Assembly: GCF_008329905.1 (NCBI RefSeq)
Contig: NZ_CP032156.1
Span: 1-64,000, forward strand
Origin: Mycobacterium sp. ELW1
GTDB lineage: Bacteria > Actinomycetota > Actinomycetes > Mycobacteriales > Mycobacteriaceae
Direction: 5' to 3'
Length of the DNA stretch: 64,000 nt
The notes below the pieces were generated by a model. That model was not told where the DNA came from, searched no databases, and worked only from the letters and a program-made list of their open reading frames with translations. Positions 45,934 to 53,576 of this stretch are shown here, piece by piece (the stretch's first letter is position 1; each line of letters begins with the position of its first letter). The position numbers and the translations under genes were made by a program.

Positions 45934-46413
45934 TCAGTGATTTGAGCCCCGCCGGCGGCTGACCGGCGACGCAGCGAGTTCGCGGTCCCAGTTCAGTGGC
46001 CATCGGGTGATGGCCAGAACCGCAACCAAGAACTCTTCAAATGTGGCGAATGCAACGTGCACGAGCCCCGGCTGTGTCCAATAAATCTCGCCATTCCACG
46101 GAGCGGTCGTGCTGACGATGAACTTCTGCTTGGTCGGTGAATCTGCGTGGGCACGGATATAAGGCGCCCTGCTTGACCGAGGGGCCGTCGTCGTCGCTGC
46201 GGTTGCGGCTGATGTGTCCAGCTCCCATTTTGTAGCAGTAAGGAAGGCACAGCAGAACGTCTCAACGGAGCGGAATCGGAACCGCGGCTTGCCCGCGCGC
46301 GTTCGGTATAGCTCGCCGGTCCATGGTGCCTCAGCGGCGATGACGAACTTGTCGACAGTGTTTCCGGCCACAGCCTGCTGGGCGCCGGAGGAATCACCAG
46401 ACGACGGGTTCAT
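45934..46413 (-). CDS. Protein of unknown function with two tandem repeats
   Basis: Protein of 159 aa starting at ATG 46413, 2 bases after the ilvC stop, so it is co-translated with the reductoisomerase. It consists of two copies of a roughly 45-residue unit. The first runs DKFVIAAEAPWTGELYRTRAG...FRSVETFCCAFLTATKWEL, the second QKFIVSTTAPWNGEIYWTQPG...FATFEEFLVAVLAITRWPL. The shared pattern is [KF]FIV-x3-APWxGExYxTxxG-x5-F-x3-E-x-F-x6-T-x-W-x-L, suggesting a small beta-beta-beta-alpha module. No name is recognised. Being tied to ilvC and operator D, it probably serves the same pathway. Confidence 0.65.
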   Translation of the reverse strand: MNPSSGDSSGAQQAVAGNTVDKFVIAAEAPWTGELYRTRAGKPRFRFRSVETFCCAFLTATKWELDTSAATAATTTAPRSSRAPYIRAHADSPTKQKFIVSTTAPWNGEIYWTQPGLVHVAFATFEEFLVAVLAITRWPLNWDRELAASPVSRRRGSNH

Positions 46414-46415
46414 GT

Positions 46416-47444
46416 CTACCCGCGAGCCGCGGTTCCGCGGTAGTCCGCGTCGCGCTGCTGGATCCATCCCATCAGCGACCGCAGCTCCCGCCCGGTCGCC
46501 TCAATCTGATGCTTCAAGCCTTGTTCCCGCAGAGAATGGAACTCGGGTGCGCCCAGGTCTTGGTCATCGATGAACCGTTTGGCAAAGGTCCCGTCCACAA
46601 TGTCTGCCAGGACCGCCCTCATGTTGTCCTTCACGTCTGGCGTTATCACCCGCGGCCCTGACACGTAGTCGCCGAATTCGGCGGTGTCGGAGCAGGACCA
46701 CCGTTGCTTGGCGATACCACCTTCGTACATCAGGTCGACGATCAGCTTGAGTTCGTGCAGGCATTCGAAGTAGGCCACCTCAGGCTGATAGCCCGCTTCG
46801 ACCAAGGTCTCGAAGCCGTACATCACCAATTGGGATGCGCCGCCGCACAGCACCGACTGCTCGCCAAACAGGTCTGTCTCGGTCTCCTCAGCGAAAGTGG
46901 TCTTGATGCCGCCGGCTCGCAATCCGCCTATCGCCTTGGCATATGACAACGCAAGTGGCCAGGCGTGGCCCGACGAGTCGCTCTCGACGGCGACGAGCAC
47001 CGGAACGCCGCGGCCGCTTTCGTACTCGCGCCGCAGTAGGTGTCCGGGTGCCTTCGGGGCGACCAGGAACATGTCGATGCCCTCGGGTACGGTGATATAT
47101 CCGAACCGAACGTTGAATCCGTGGCCGAAAACCAGGGCGTTACCAGGGCGGAGACCAGGGGCTATCGTCTCGGCGTACAAACCACGGGCGCGCTGATCGG
47201 GAACGAGCATGACGATCACCTCGGCCTCGGCGGCCGCCTCTGCCGGAGTGAGTACCCGAAATCCCCTCGCCAGGGCCTTCTCGCGGCTGGACGATTCTGG
47301 TAGCAGGCCAATGCAGACGTCGACCCCGCTGTCGCGTAGCGAAAGCGCTTGGGCGTGGCCCTGACTTCCATAGCCGATGACCGCGACCTTTTTCTTCCGA
47401 ATCAGAGCCAGGTCGGCATCATCGTCGTAGAACATCTTCGCCAC
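46416..47444 (-). CDS. ilvC: Class I ketol-acid reductoisomerase
   Basis: NAD(P)H-dependent reductoisomerase of 342 aa starting at GTG 47444 with AGGAG upstream. GYGSQGHAQA (24-33) is the nucleotide loop. The four metal-binding acids are intact: Asp191, Glu195 (TDLFGEQSVLCGG), Glu227 and Glu231 (YFECLHELKLIVDLMYEGG). The enzyme normally converts 2-acetolactate to 2,3-dihydroxyisovalerate in valine synthesis. A complete, apparently active copy under the catabolic operator D is unexpected. It may be a specialised paralogue acting on a 2-hydroxy-2-methyl-3-oxo compound, or may pair with the ThDP enzyme at 49556. Confidence 0.9.
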   Translation of the reverse strand: MAKMFYDDDADLALIRKKKVAVIGYGSQGHAQALSLRDSGVDVCIGLLPESSSREKALARGFRVLTPAEAAAEAEVIVMLVPDQRARGLYAETIAPGLRPGNALVFGHGFNVRFGYITVPEGIDMFLVAPKAPGHLLRREYESGRGVPVLVAVESDSSGHAWPLALSYAKAIGGLRAGGIKTTFAEETETDLFGEQSVLCGGASQLVMYGFETLVEAGYQPEVAYFECLHELKLIVDLMYEGGIAKQRWSCSDTAEFGDYVSGPRVITPDVKDNMRAVLADIVDGTFAKRFIDDQDLGAPEFHSLREQGLKHQIEATGRELRSLMGWIQQRDADYRGTAARG

Positions 47445-47494
47445 TGCTACTCCTGTATTTACGTCAACTGCAACTACGTCGCATCGTTAGTCAG

Positions 47495-47515
47495 ACCACA
47501 TTAGTGGTCCTACCA
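47495..47515. promoter_or_regulatory. Operator D of the regulon (ilvC side)
   Basis: Read on the minus strand: TGGT-AGG-ACCA-CTAATG-TGGT (spacer N6). It ends 50 bases upstream of the ilvC start. Together with operator E it fills the divergent region between ilvC and the transporter remnant/hbd unit. Confidence 0.73.
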
Positions 47516-47598
47516 TATGGCTTACGCGACCGTCGGTCAAGGACTGCTCAGTACATTTGCGCAGCGAATGCGAGCCGTTTGTACTTAAACTCGAGCTA

Positions 47599-47619
47599 TG
47601 GTAGGACCATACGTATGGT
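47599..47619. promoter_or_regulatory. Operator E of the regulon (hbd side)
   Basis: TGGT-AGG-ACCA-TACGTA-TGGT on the plus strand, containing the perfect 14-bp palindrome ACCATAC-GTATGGT. It stands immediately before the MHS transporter remnant that leads into hbd. Confidence 0.73.
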
Positions 47620-47623
47620 CTAT

Positions 47624-48007
47624 GTGAGCAGTGAAATAGCTCGACAAAACGATCTTGAAGAGGCGACGAAGTTCCCAACACCCGCCCGGTGCGGCGAACA
47701 GGGATCGTACGGAACCGAGGCCGTGTTGTTGTTTCCGATTGTGTTCTGCCCCAGCATCGATCCTGCCTTCGGCACGATTGCGCCTTTCGCGACCTTCTTC
47801 GGCTTCTTTGCACGCCCTGTTGGGGGGCTCCTCTTCGGTGCGTTTGCCGGAGCGCGGTTGCCGATCCTCACAGCTGGGATAGTTGTGTGCGATTCAGGTA
47901 TCAGGCTAGGTGTGCCGCTTGTCAGGTTGCCCGCGGTGGGCCTCGTCTGTGTGTTGGTCCTTCTGGAGGGTATGGGCAGCGACCTCACGGATGTGCCTGC
48001 CCGATGA
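47624..48007 (+). pseudogene. Remnant of an MHS-family (MFS) transporter
   Basis: The frame from GTG 47624 contains GTEAVLLFPIVFCPS then DPAFGTIAPFATFFGFFARPVGGLLFG. This is the first two transmembrane segments and loop of metabolite:H+ symporters (in intact members the segment ends FGHFGDRIGRK). After that the sequence drifts and stops at 48007, over 300 codons short. The stop overlaps the hbd ATG. It may once have been an uptake system for the hydroxy acid; the leader now only links operator E to hbd. Confidence 0.6.
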
Positions 48008-48870
48008 ACAAGTTGTCATCCGATGGGGAGAAAGTTGGCGTTGTGGGCTGCGGCCTGATGGGCGCAGGTATAGCGGAGACGTGTGCGCGCGCGGGGCTGG
48101 AGGTCGTGGCGGTCGAGACAAACGAAGACGCCGCGAACCTGGGTCGGATCCGGCTGGAGAAGTCACTTTCTCGTGCTGAGGCCAAGGGCGCGATCGCGTC
48201 GGCGGCTGAAGTGCTGGAACGCGTTCAGATCGGCACCAACCTGAACGCACTCGCGGACCGCTCAATCGTCGTCGAGGCAATCATGGAAGACGAAGCCGTA
48301 AAGACCGCACTGTTCCGCGAGCTCGACCAGATCGTAGTCAGCAAGGACGCCATTCTGGCCTCGAATACCTCGTCGATCCCCATCATCAAGTTGGGGGTGG
48401 CCACGTCGAGGCCCGGGCACGTCATCGGAGTCCACTTTTTCAACCCGGTGCCCGTGCTCTCGCTGGTGGAACTTATCCCGAGCTATTTTACGGCCGAGGC
48501 GACCACCGAGCGAGCCAGAACTTTCGTCCAAGAGAGGCTGGGAAAGCATGCCATTGACTGCCAAGATCGCGCTGGTTTTGTTGTCAATGCGCTGCTGATC
48601 CCCTTCCTGCTTTCCGCCATCCGAATGGTAGAGGGGGGCTTCGCGACGCCGGAAGACATTGACGAGGGACTGATCCGCGGGTGCGCGCACCCACAGGGGC
48701 CGCTGGCGCTCGCCGACCTGATCGGTCTCGACACGACCAGAGCGATTGCTGACGCCCTATACGAGGAGTACAAAGAGCCTCAGTACGCTTGCCCGCCGCT
48801 GCTGGCGCGGATGGTCGATGCTGGACAGCTCGGCCGCAAGAGCGGCCGAGGCTTCTACGCTTACTCGTAG
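48004..48870 (+). CDS. hbd: 3-hydroxybutyryl-CoA dehydrogenase
   Basis: NAD(P)-dependent (S)-3-hydroxyacyl-CoA dehydrogenase of 288 aa; ATG 48004 overlaps the stop of the upstream remnant. The nucleotide motif GCGLMG is at 15-20, SNTSS at 120-124, the catalytic His144 in GVHFFNPVP, and the C-terminal GRKSGRGFYAYS is complete. It would oxidise the mutase product to acetoacetyl-CoA for the thiolase. HcmAB of Aquincola makes the (S)-isomer, which suits this family. Confidence 0.92.
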   Translation: MNKLSSDGEKVGVVGCGLMGAGIAETCARAGLEVVAVETNEDAANLGRIRLEKSLSRAEAKGAIASAAEVLERVQIGTNLNALADRSIVVEAIMEDEAVKTALFRELDQIVVSKDAILASNTSSIPIIKLGVATSRPGHVIGVHFFNPVPVLSLVELIPSYFTAEATTERARTFVQERLGKHAIDCQDRAGFVVNALLIPFLLSAIRMVEGGFATPEDIDEGLIRGCAHPQGPLALADLIGLDTTRAIADALYEEYKEPQYACPPLLARMVDAGQLGRKSGRGFYAYS

Positions 48871-48878
48871 TCCTGCGC

Positions 48879-49427
48879 GTGCTTCAGACATTGTGGGTCC
48901 GGCATGGCGAATCGGCGTGGAATCGTGTCGGTCGGATGCAGGGCCAGACGCCCTGGCCGCCGCTGACAGCCGTTGGTTTGCAGCAGGCGCATGCTGCGGC
49001 AGAACGCCTCGCCGCCAGTGATCCGCGCCGTCTGCTTACCTCCGATCTCTGCCGGGCCGCGCAATCGGCGAGCGTCATCGCAGATCGTCTCAGCTTGAGG
49101 GTCGAAACCACTCCGCTTCTGCGGGAGAGATGCTGGGGGATTTACGAGGGCAGGCCGATTCTCGATGGTCACCTCTGCGAGGCAAAGCTGTGGCCCTTCG
49201 AGCGGCTGCCGAAAGGCGAGTCGCGCGAGGATGTTGCGGATCGGGTACGGAAACTCGTGGCTGGCATCGCGGAACCTGGACCGGTAGTCCTTGTGACCCA
49301 CGGCGATGTGATCCGCGAGGCTGTGGCGCTGTTCTCTAGGCGCTTTGCTCCCGCACACTCGCTAGACAATGGGAGCGTGGTTCGATTGTTGCTGCCGACG
49401 GCCACGACCGGATGCCGTAGCCGCTAA
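48879..49427 (+). CDS. Histidine phosphatase superfamily protein
   Basis: Phosphoglycerate-mutase-like protein of 182 aa, start taken at GTG 48879, 8 bases after hbd. LWVRHGESAWN holds the phospho-accepting His9; TSDLCRAAQSA, the acidic RERCWGIYEGR block and VTHGDVIREA with the second His complete the active site. Members act on small phosphate esters, among them alpha-ribazole phosphate (CobC of enterics). Its position behind hbd in the regulon does not settle the substrate. A phosphatase repairing CoA- or corrinoid-derived phosphates is one option. Confidence 0.75.
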   Translation: MLQTLWVRHGESAWNRVGRMQGQTPWPPLTAVGLQQAHAAAERLAASDPRRLLTSDLCRAAQSASVIADRLSLRVETTPLLRERCWGIYEGRPILDGHLCEAKLWPFERLPKGESREDVADRVRKLVAGIAEPGPVVLVTHGDVIREAVALFSRRFAPAHSLDNGSVVRLLLPTATTGCRSR

Positions 49428-49450
49428 CCCTCGAGCTGGAGCGTGTGCGC

Positions 49451-49479
49451 ACCACAATGTGGTTGGACCATACTGTGGT
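49451..49479. promoter_or_regulatory. Operator F of the regulon (double site before the ThDP lyase)
   Basis: The standard unit TGGT-TGG-ACCA-TACTG-TGGT is at 49460-49479. A further palindrome ACCAC-AAT-GTGGT at 49451-49463 shares its first half-site, giving four alternating half-sites. This is the most extended copy and lies 76 bases before the lyase ATG. Confidence 0.75.
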
Positions 49480-49555
49480 GCGTGTTACCATCGATCCGGG
49501 GTCAAGCTTGCAAAGCATCTTTCGCAAACTCCGAACTCCCGAGATTGGTAGTCAC

Positions 49556-51271
49556 ATGGCCGAAATGACCGTTGCCCGACTCATCGCCGATCGGCTGGTA
49601 AGCCAGGGCGTGCACCGAGTGTTCGGTTTGTGCGGCGGTCACATCCAGCCTCTGTGGGACGCCGTGGCTCGTGCCGGCATCGAAATCGTCGACGTGCGGC
49701 ATGAGGCCGCAGCCGTCTATATGGCTCACGCAACTGCCGAGATCTCCGGCGAGTTGGGTGTCGCCTTGATAACCGCGGGTCCCGGCCTGACGAACGCTGT
49801 CACAGCTATTTCGAATGCCTTCGTCGCGCGGAGCCCTGTGCTTGTGATCTCGGGTCGCACACCGCGACCGCAGGCCGGCATGGGTGCGATGCAGGATATC
49901 CCTCAGGCTGAGATCGTCAGGCCCATCAGCCGTCTTGTTGAGCAGGTGTCCGAACGACATCACGTGGTCGCGCGCCTGGATAAGACTATCGCGGCGGCAC
50001 TTGGCGCTGTCACGGGCGCGACCGGACCCGCGTACATCGACCTACCCACAGATCTGCTGACTGAGGAAGCTCACGAAGCCGATATCCCTCCGTTGGCGAT
50101 GGAGTTCCGTAACGCGATAGAGGTAGCCCCGAGTCCGTCTGCGGTCGCGCAAGCCGCCGGTCTTATCCGCGACTCTTCCCGGATCGTCGTGATCGGCGGG
50201 CGCTCTGTCCGCGCGGCGGTCGGTCAGGTGCGGACATTTATCAGTATGGCCCAAGCGCTGTACCTGGACTCTGGGGAGAGTCGCGGTGCTATCCGAGATG
50301 ACTTACCGGGTTTCGTGCCTGCGGTGCGCGGACGCGCCATGAGCGAGGCCGACCTGGTGATCACTCTGGGTCGCCGCTTGGACTTTCAACTCGGTTACGG
50401 GTCACCCGCAGTGTTCTCGCCAAGAGCGCGGTTTCTGCGGATAGGCACCTCCTTCGAGGAGCTAGGGGACACTCGCCGCGGCGACGTCGAGGTGCAGGGC
50501 AGTACTGACGCCGTGCTCACCGCTCTGGCGGAGCGCGGAGCGACTCCGGATGTACCTGACCTCGAGTGGCTCAAAGACATGCGTGAGTCGAACGTGCAGA
50601 GGACCTGCACGCTCTCAGCGAAGCTGCAGGCACAGGAGCTCGATTCCGACGGTCGGATGTCCCCGAACTTCGTAATCGGATCGGTGAACGACCTTCTGAC
50701 CGACAAATCGATCGTGATCGCCGACGGCGGTGACATCCTCTCGTTCGCGCGCGTGGGCCTCAAAGCGGTCGACTACCTCGACTGCGGTGCGCTGGGGTGT
50801 CTTGGTGTGGGGGTACCCTTCGCGATCGCGGCCGCTTTGCATAGGCCGGATGCGCCAGTATTCGCGGTGATCGGTGATGGCAGCTTCGGTTTTACGGCAA
50901 TGGAGATCGACACGGCAGTCCGCCGAGGAGCGCGAGCGGTATTCGTCGTGGCGAACAATGAGGCGTGGAATATCGAACGTCATGACCAGATGGACCGGTT
51001 TGACGGCAATCTGGTTGGTGTTGATCTACCCGGCTGCCGTTATGACCTGCTGGCACGGAGCCTCGGTGCGTACGGCGAGCGGGTGGAAAATGCCGGCGAA
51101 CTGGCCGCTGCATTAAGGCGAGCCGTCGACAACGCGCCCGCTGTGGTGGATGTCATCGTCTCCCGACAAGTCAAGTCTCCGGACTATCTCAGCGGGCTGG
51201 CCGAGGTGCCACCTCGTCAGGCGGTCAGGGCCTGGAACGTTGGAGAATTCAAACGCTACGCCGCGCTGTGA
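49556..51271 (+). CDS. ThDP-dependent enzyme, probable 2-hydroxyacyl-CoA lyase
   Basis: Protein of 571 aa; ATG 49556 is chosen, as the longer frame would start inside operator F. The activating glutamate is Glu50 (VDVRHEAAAVYMA). The ThDP/Mg motif is GDGSFGFTAMEIDTAV...VVANNEAWN (440-472). This fits the acetolactate synthase/oxalyl-CoA decarboxylase/2-hydroxyacyl-CoA lyase group. An actinobacterial lyase from Actinomycetospora chiangmaiensis splits 2-hydroxyisobutyryl-CoA into acetone and formyl-CoA; context makes that activity likely here. An acetolactate synthase working with the ilvC gene is the main alternative. Confidence 0.8.
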   Translation: MAEMTVARLIADRLVSQGVHRVFGLCGGHIQPLWDAVARAGIEIVDVRHEAAAVYMAHATAEISGELGVALITAGPGLTNAVTAISNAFVARSPVLVISGRTPRPQAGMGAMQDIPQAEIVRPISRLVEQVSERHHVVARLDKTIAAALGAVTGATGPAYIDLPTDLLTEEAHEADIPPLAMEFRNAIEVAPSPSAVAQAAGLIRDSSRIVVIGGRSVRAAVGQVRTFISMAQALYLDSGESRGAIRDDLPGFVPAVRGRAMSEADLVITLGRRLDFQLGYGSPAVFSPRARFLRIGTSFEELGDTRRGDVEVQGSTDAVLTALAERGATPDVPDLEWLKDMRESNVQRTCTLSAKLQAQELDSDGRMSPNFVIGSVNDLLTDKSIVIADGGDILSFARVGLKAVDYLDCGALGCLGVGVPFAIAAALHRPDAPVFAVIGDGSFGFTAMEIDTAVRRGARAVFVVANNEAWNIERHDQMDRFDGNLVGVDLPGCRYDLLARSLGAYGERVENAGELAAALRRAVDNAPAVVDVIVSRQVKSPDYLSGLAEVPPRQAVRAWNVGEFKRYAAL

Positions 51272-51787
51272 ATCACTATCGAGGGCTATGTCGAGGTCTA
51301 TCGGCCGCTTAAGGCCCAAACGGGGTGGGCGCAGCGGCGGCAGAGCAAGCACGGGCGTGCGCCGGGTTCAGCAGCCGAGCTGATAAGCCACCCCGGCTAA
51401 CGACCAGAGCGACTGTGTGCTCACAGCCGGACCGCTCGCTCGCTCGATGGTGAGCCGGTGCGATAACACCCCGAACCTGCCACATGCTCGGGGATCCGAG
51501 ACTGTCGACCCTGTGTCGCGGAAACACTCCACGACCTTGGGTCGCAGCTTCACCGGTCTCCGACGACGGCGACGCTCATCGAGCAATCGCGCCACCCCGA
51601 CTGGCAAATCTGCTGCCGGCATCAGGATTTGTTCCCAGCGAATTATTCTGTGCTGCAGCTGCTACCACGCAGGCAATCCAGCGACCAGATATGGCGGTCA
51701 AGTCCAGGGACGTGGTGTACGACGTCGTCGTGTGATTCTTCGTCGTCATGGTTCAGGCGGTCAGCGCCGCCGGAGCGTCCTCCTGTT
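51272..51787. other. Gap left of the IS21 element, no gene recognised
   Basis: About 515 bp. Several short frames exist on both strands but none has recognisable motifs or a ribosome site, and composition shifts along the stretch. It looks like decayed insertion-sequence or intergenic DNA between the lyase gene and the IS21 end. Confidence 0.4.
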
Positions 51788-51850
51788 CTGACGGCGCTCA
51801 TCGAAAATCCCCGGCTGTGCTCGCCGAAATTCCTCACCTGTGAGCAGCGG

Positions 51851-52026
51851 TCAGTGTAGTTGTTGGCGAGTGCCGGTGGTGGTTCGGCGCAGGGTTTCCG
51901 CGGCGGCTTGGTGGTCACGGAGGCGGTAGGACTCGCCGTCGAGATTGATCACGACGGAGCGGTGCAGCAGGCGGTCGAGCATCGCGGCGGCGACGGTGGT
52001 GTCGCCGAGGATTTCGCCCCAGGCAA
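51851..52026 (-). pseudogene. istB: IstB 3' fragment
   Basis: Codes for the C-terminal piece of the IS21 helper ATPase: VAWGEILGDTTVAAAMLDRL, then LHRSVVINLDGESYRLRDH and a short tail to the stop at 51851. It is the continuation of the IstB sequence that breaks off at about 55275 after ITTNRGVG. The two pieces are separated by the three-gene transposon. Confidence 0.85.
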
Positions 52027-52163
52027 CTGGAGCTGGCACATGTTCGTTGTGACCGTTTTGCCCTGCTAGCTGGGCTTTCGACTGGTCTGCGTGTCTTGCC
52101 GATCTTCAAGGCGTGGTCGCGATATATTAGGTGCTGCCTTAACCAGTTAGGTGAGAAGAAGGT

Positions 52164-53231
52164 GTGCGGCTAGTGGAGGGTCTGCGGCTGATTCCCGGTG
52201 GCGCCGCACCGGTCGAGCCTATTTCTGCCGATCCTGTTGTGTTTCAACGTGAATGCGTCGATGCGTTCGTGGCGTCGTGGCATGCTCGAGGATTCAGCCT
52301 GGTGACGATCGACAATGATATTGGGTTGTTGGAGCGGACGTTGGCGGCGCTGGGGCGTCCGGCGTGGGAGGTCACCAGTGAGGACATCGATCGGGTGGTC
52401 GGCGAGCTGGCGATGGCGGGGCGAGCGGCGTCGACGCGCCGAGAGTACGTGCAGATCTTCAAGGGGTTCCATCGGTTTCTGCAGACCCGCAAGGCTGCTG
52501 AGATCGAGGCCATGTTCGGGACGCGGTTGGTATGCCCGGTGGACGAGTTCAACGCCTCCCGGCACGTGGGTGACGACTCGCCGGCAGTCGCGGCGCCGCC
52601 GACCCCGGAGCGGGTGAGCGAGTTCTTCGAGTTCCTGAAGTCGAGGATCGCCACCGCCCGCAAGTACGGTCCGGCCGCGCGGGACTACGCGATGTTCCGG
52701 ACGCTGTATCACGCTGGGTTGCGGTCGGAAGAGTCTGCGCTGCTGGAGATTCCGGACGTGCATTTCGATCGTGGACCGTTCGGTAAGTTGCACGTGCGGT
52801 TCGGCAAGGCTGCCCACATGTCCGGTCCCCGGCCGCGGTGGGTACCGATGTTGGACGGGCTGGAGGTGTTGTTGCGCTGGTTTCTGGCCGATGTGCGCCC
52901 GAAGTTCCCGGACTCGCCGGTGCTGTTCGCCGACGAGTCCGGCGGCCCATTGCATCGTGGCACGATCCGCAATCGGCTGCGATATCTGATGGAGCTGGAG
53001 GGCCGGCCGGCGACCGAGCGGTTCAGCCCGCACGCGCTGCGCCGGGCCTGCGCTACTCACAACTATGAGCGCGGTGTGGATCTGGTTGCGATTCAACAGC
53101 TGTTGGGGCATTGGACGGTGAGCTCGACGATGCGGTATGTGCGGCCGTCGGCGACATTCATCGAGGACGCCTACCGGCGTGCGGTCACCTCGACGCTGGC
53201 CGAGCTGAGCGGAGAGGACGGGACGGCATGA
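52164..53231 (+). CDS. Tyrosine recombinase, first gene of the transposon
   Basis: Site-specific recombinase of 355 aa from GTG 52164. The SAM-like N-terminal domain (about 25-120; FVASWHARGFSLVTIDNDIGL, RREYVQIFKGFHRFLQTR) binds DNA. The catalytic domain has AGLRSEESALLEI (Arg), PHALRRACATHNY (His-x-x-Arg), LLGHWTVSSTMRYV (His and the Tyr nucleophile). It overlaps the HTH gene (ATGA). Confidence 0.88.
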   Translation: MRLVEGLRLIPGGAAPVEPISADPVVFQRECVDAFVASWHARGFSLVTIDNDIGLLERTLAALGRPAWEVTSEDIDRVVGELAMAGRAASTRREYVQIFKGFHRFLQTRKAAEIEAMFGTRLVCPVDEFNASRHVGDDSPAVAAPPTPERVSEFFEFLKSRIATARKYGPAARDYAMFRTLYHAGLRSEESALLEIPDVHFDRGPFGKLHVRFGKAAHMSGPRPRWVPMLDGLEVLLRWFLADVRPKFPDSPVLFADESGGPLHRGTIRNRLRYLMELEGRPATERFSPHALRRACATHNYERGVDLVAIQQLLGHWTVSSTMRYVRPSATFIEDAYRRAVTSTLAELSGEDGTA

Positions 53232-53542
53232 AGATTCGATGGCGGCTACGGATGGCCGCGGCCCAGCGCGAGGTCTGGACCGGCACCGAGCTGCGGCGGC
53301 TACTGGCCGAGCGAGCGGGTCTGGAGTTATCAGCGGCGTCGGTGTCAGCGCTGTTGACCAAAGAGCCCACCCAGATCAAGCTCTCGACGCTGATCGCCTT
53401 ATGCACCGCGCTGGACTGCACCGCAGATGACTTGTTCGAGATCGACACCACCCCAGTCGAACAGATCGCGCCATCGCCGCGCCCAGTTGTCTCAGAGCCC
53501 AAGACCGCCACCGCGCGGGGTCGGTCGATGCCGCCAATGTAG
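53228..53542 (+). CDS. XRE-type HTH protein, second gene of the transposon
   Basis: Protein of 104 aa starting at ATG 53228, overlapping the recombinase stop. Residues 18-75 form a Cro/CI helix-turn-helix: TGTELRRLLAERAGLELSAASVSALLTKEP, LSTLIALCTALDCTADDLFEI. The C-terminus is disordered. Such a small middle protein is usual in this type of transposon and probably directs target recognition or regulates the recombinases. Confidence 0.8.
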   Translation: MKIRWRLRMAAAQREVWTGTELRRLLAERAGLELSAASVSALLTKEPTQIKLSTLIALCTALDCTADDLFEIDTTPVEQIAPSPRPVVSEPKTATARGRSMPPM

Positions 53543-53576
53543 GGCCCCACTCAAGGGTTAGAACGGGTTGCGGCTG

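Noticed and set aside
49445..49555. Earlier start for the ThDP lyase at 49445
   Set aside because: The extra residues would be encoded by operator F and do not match the family N-terminus.
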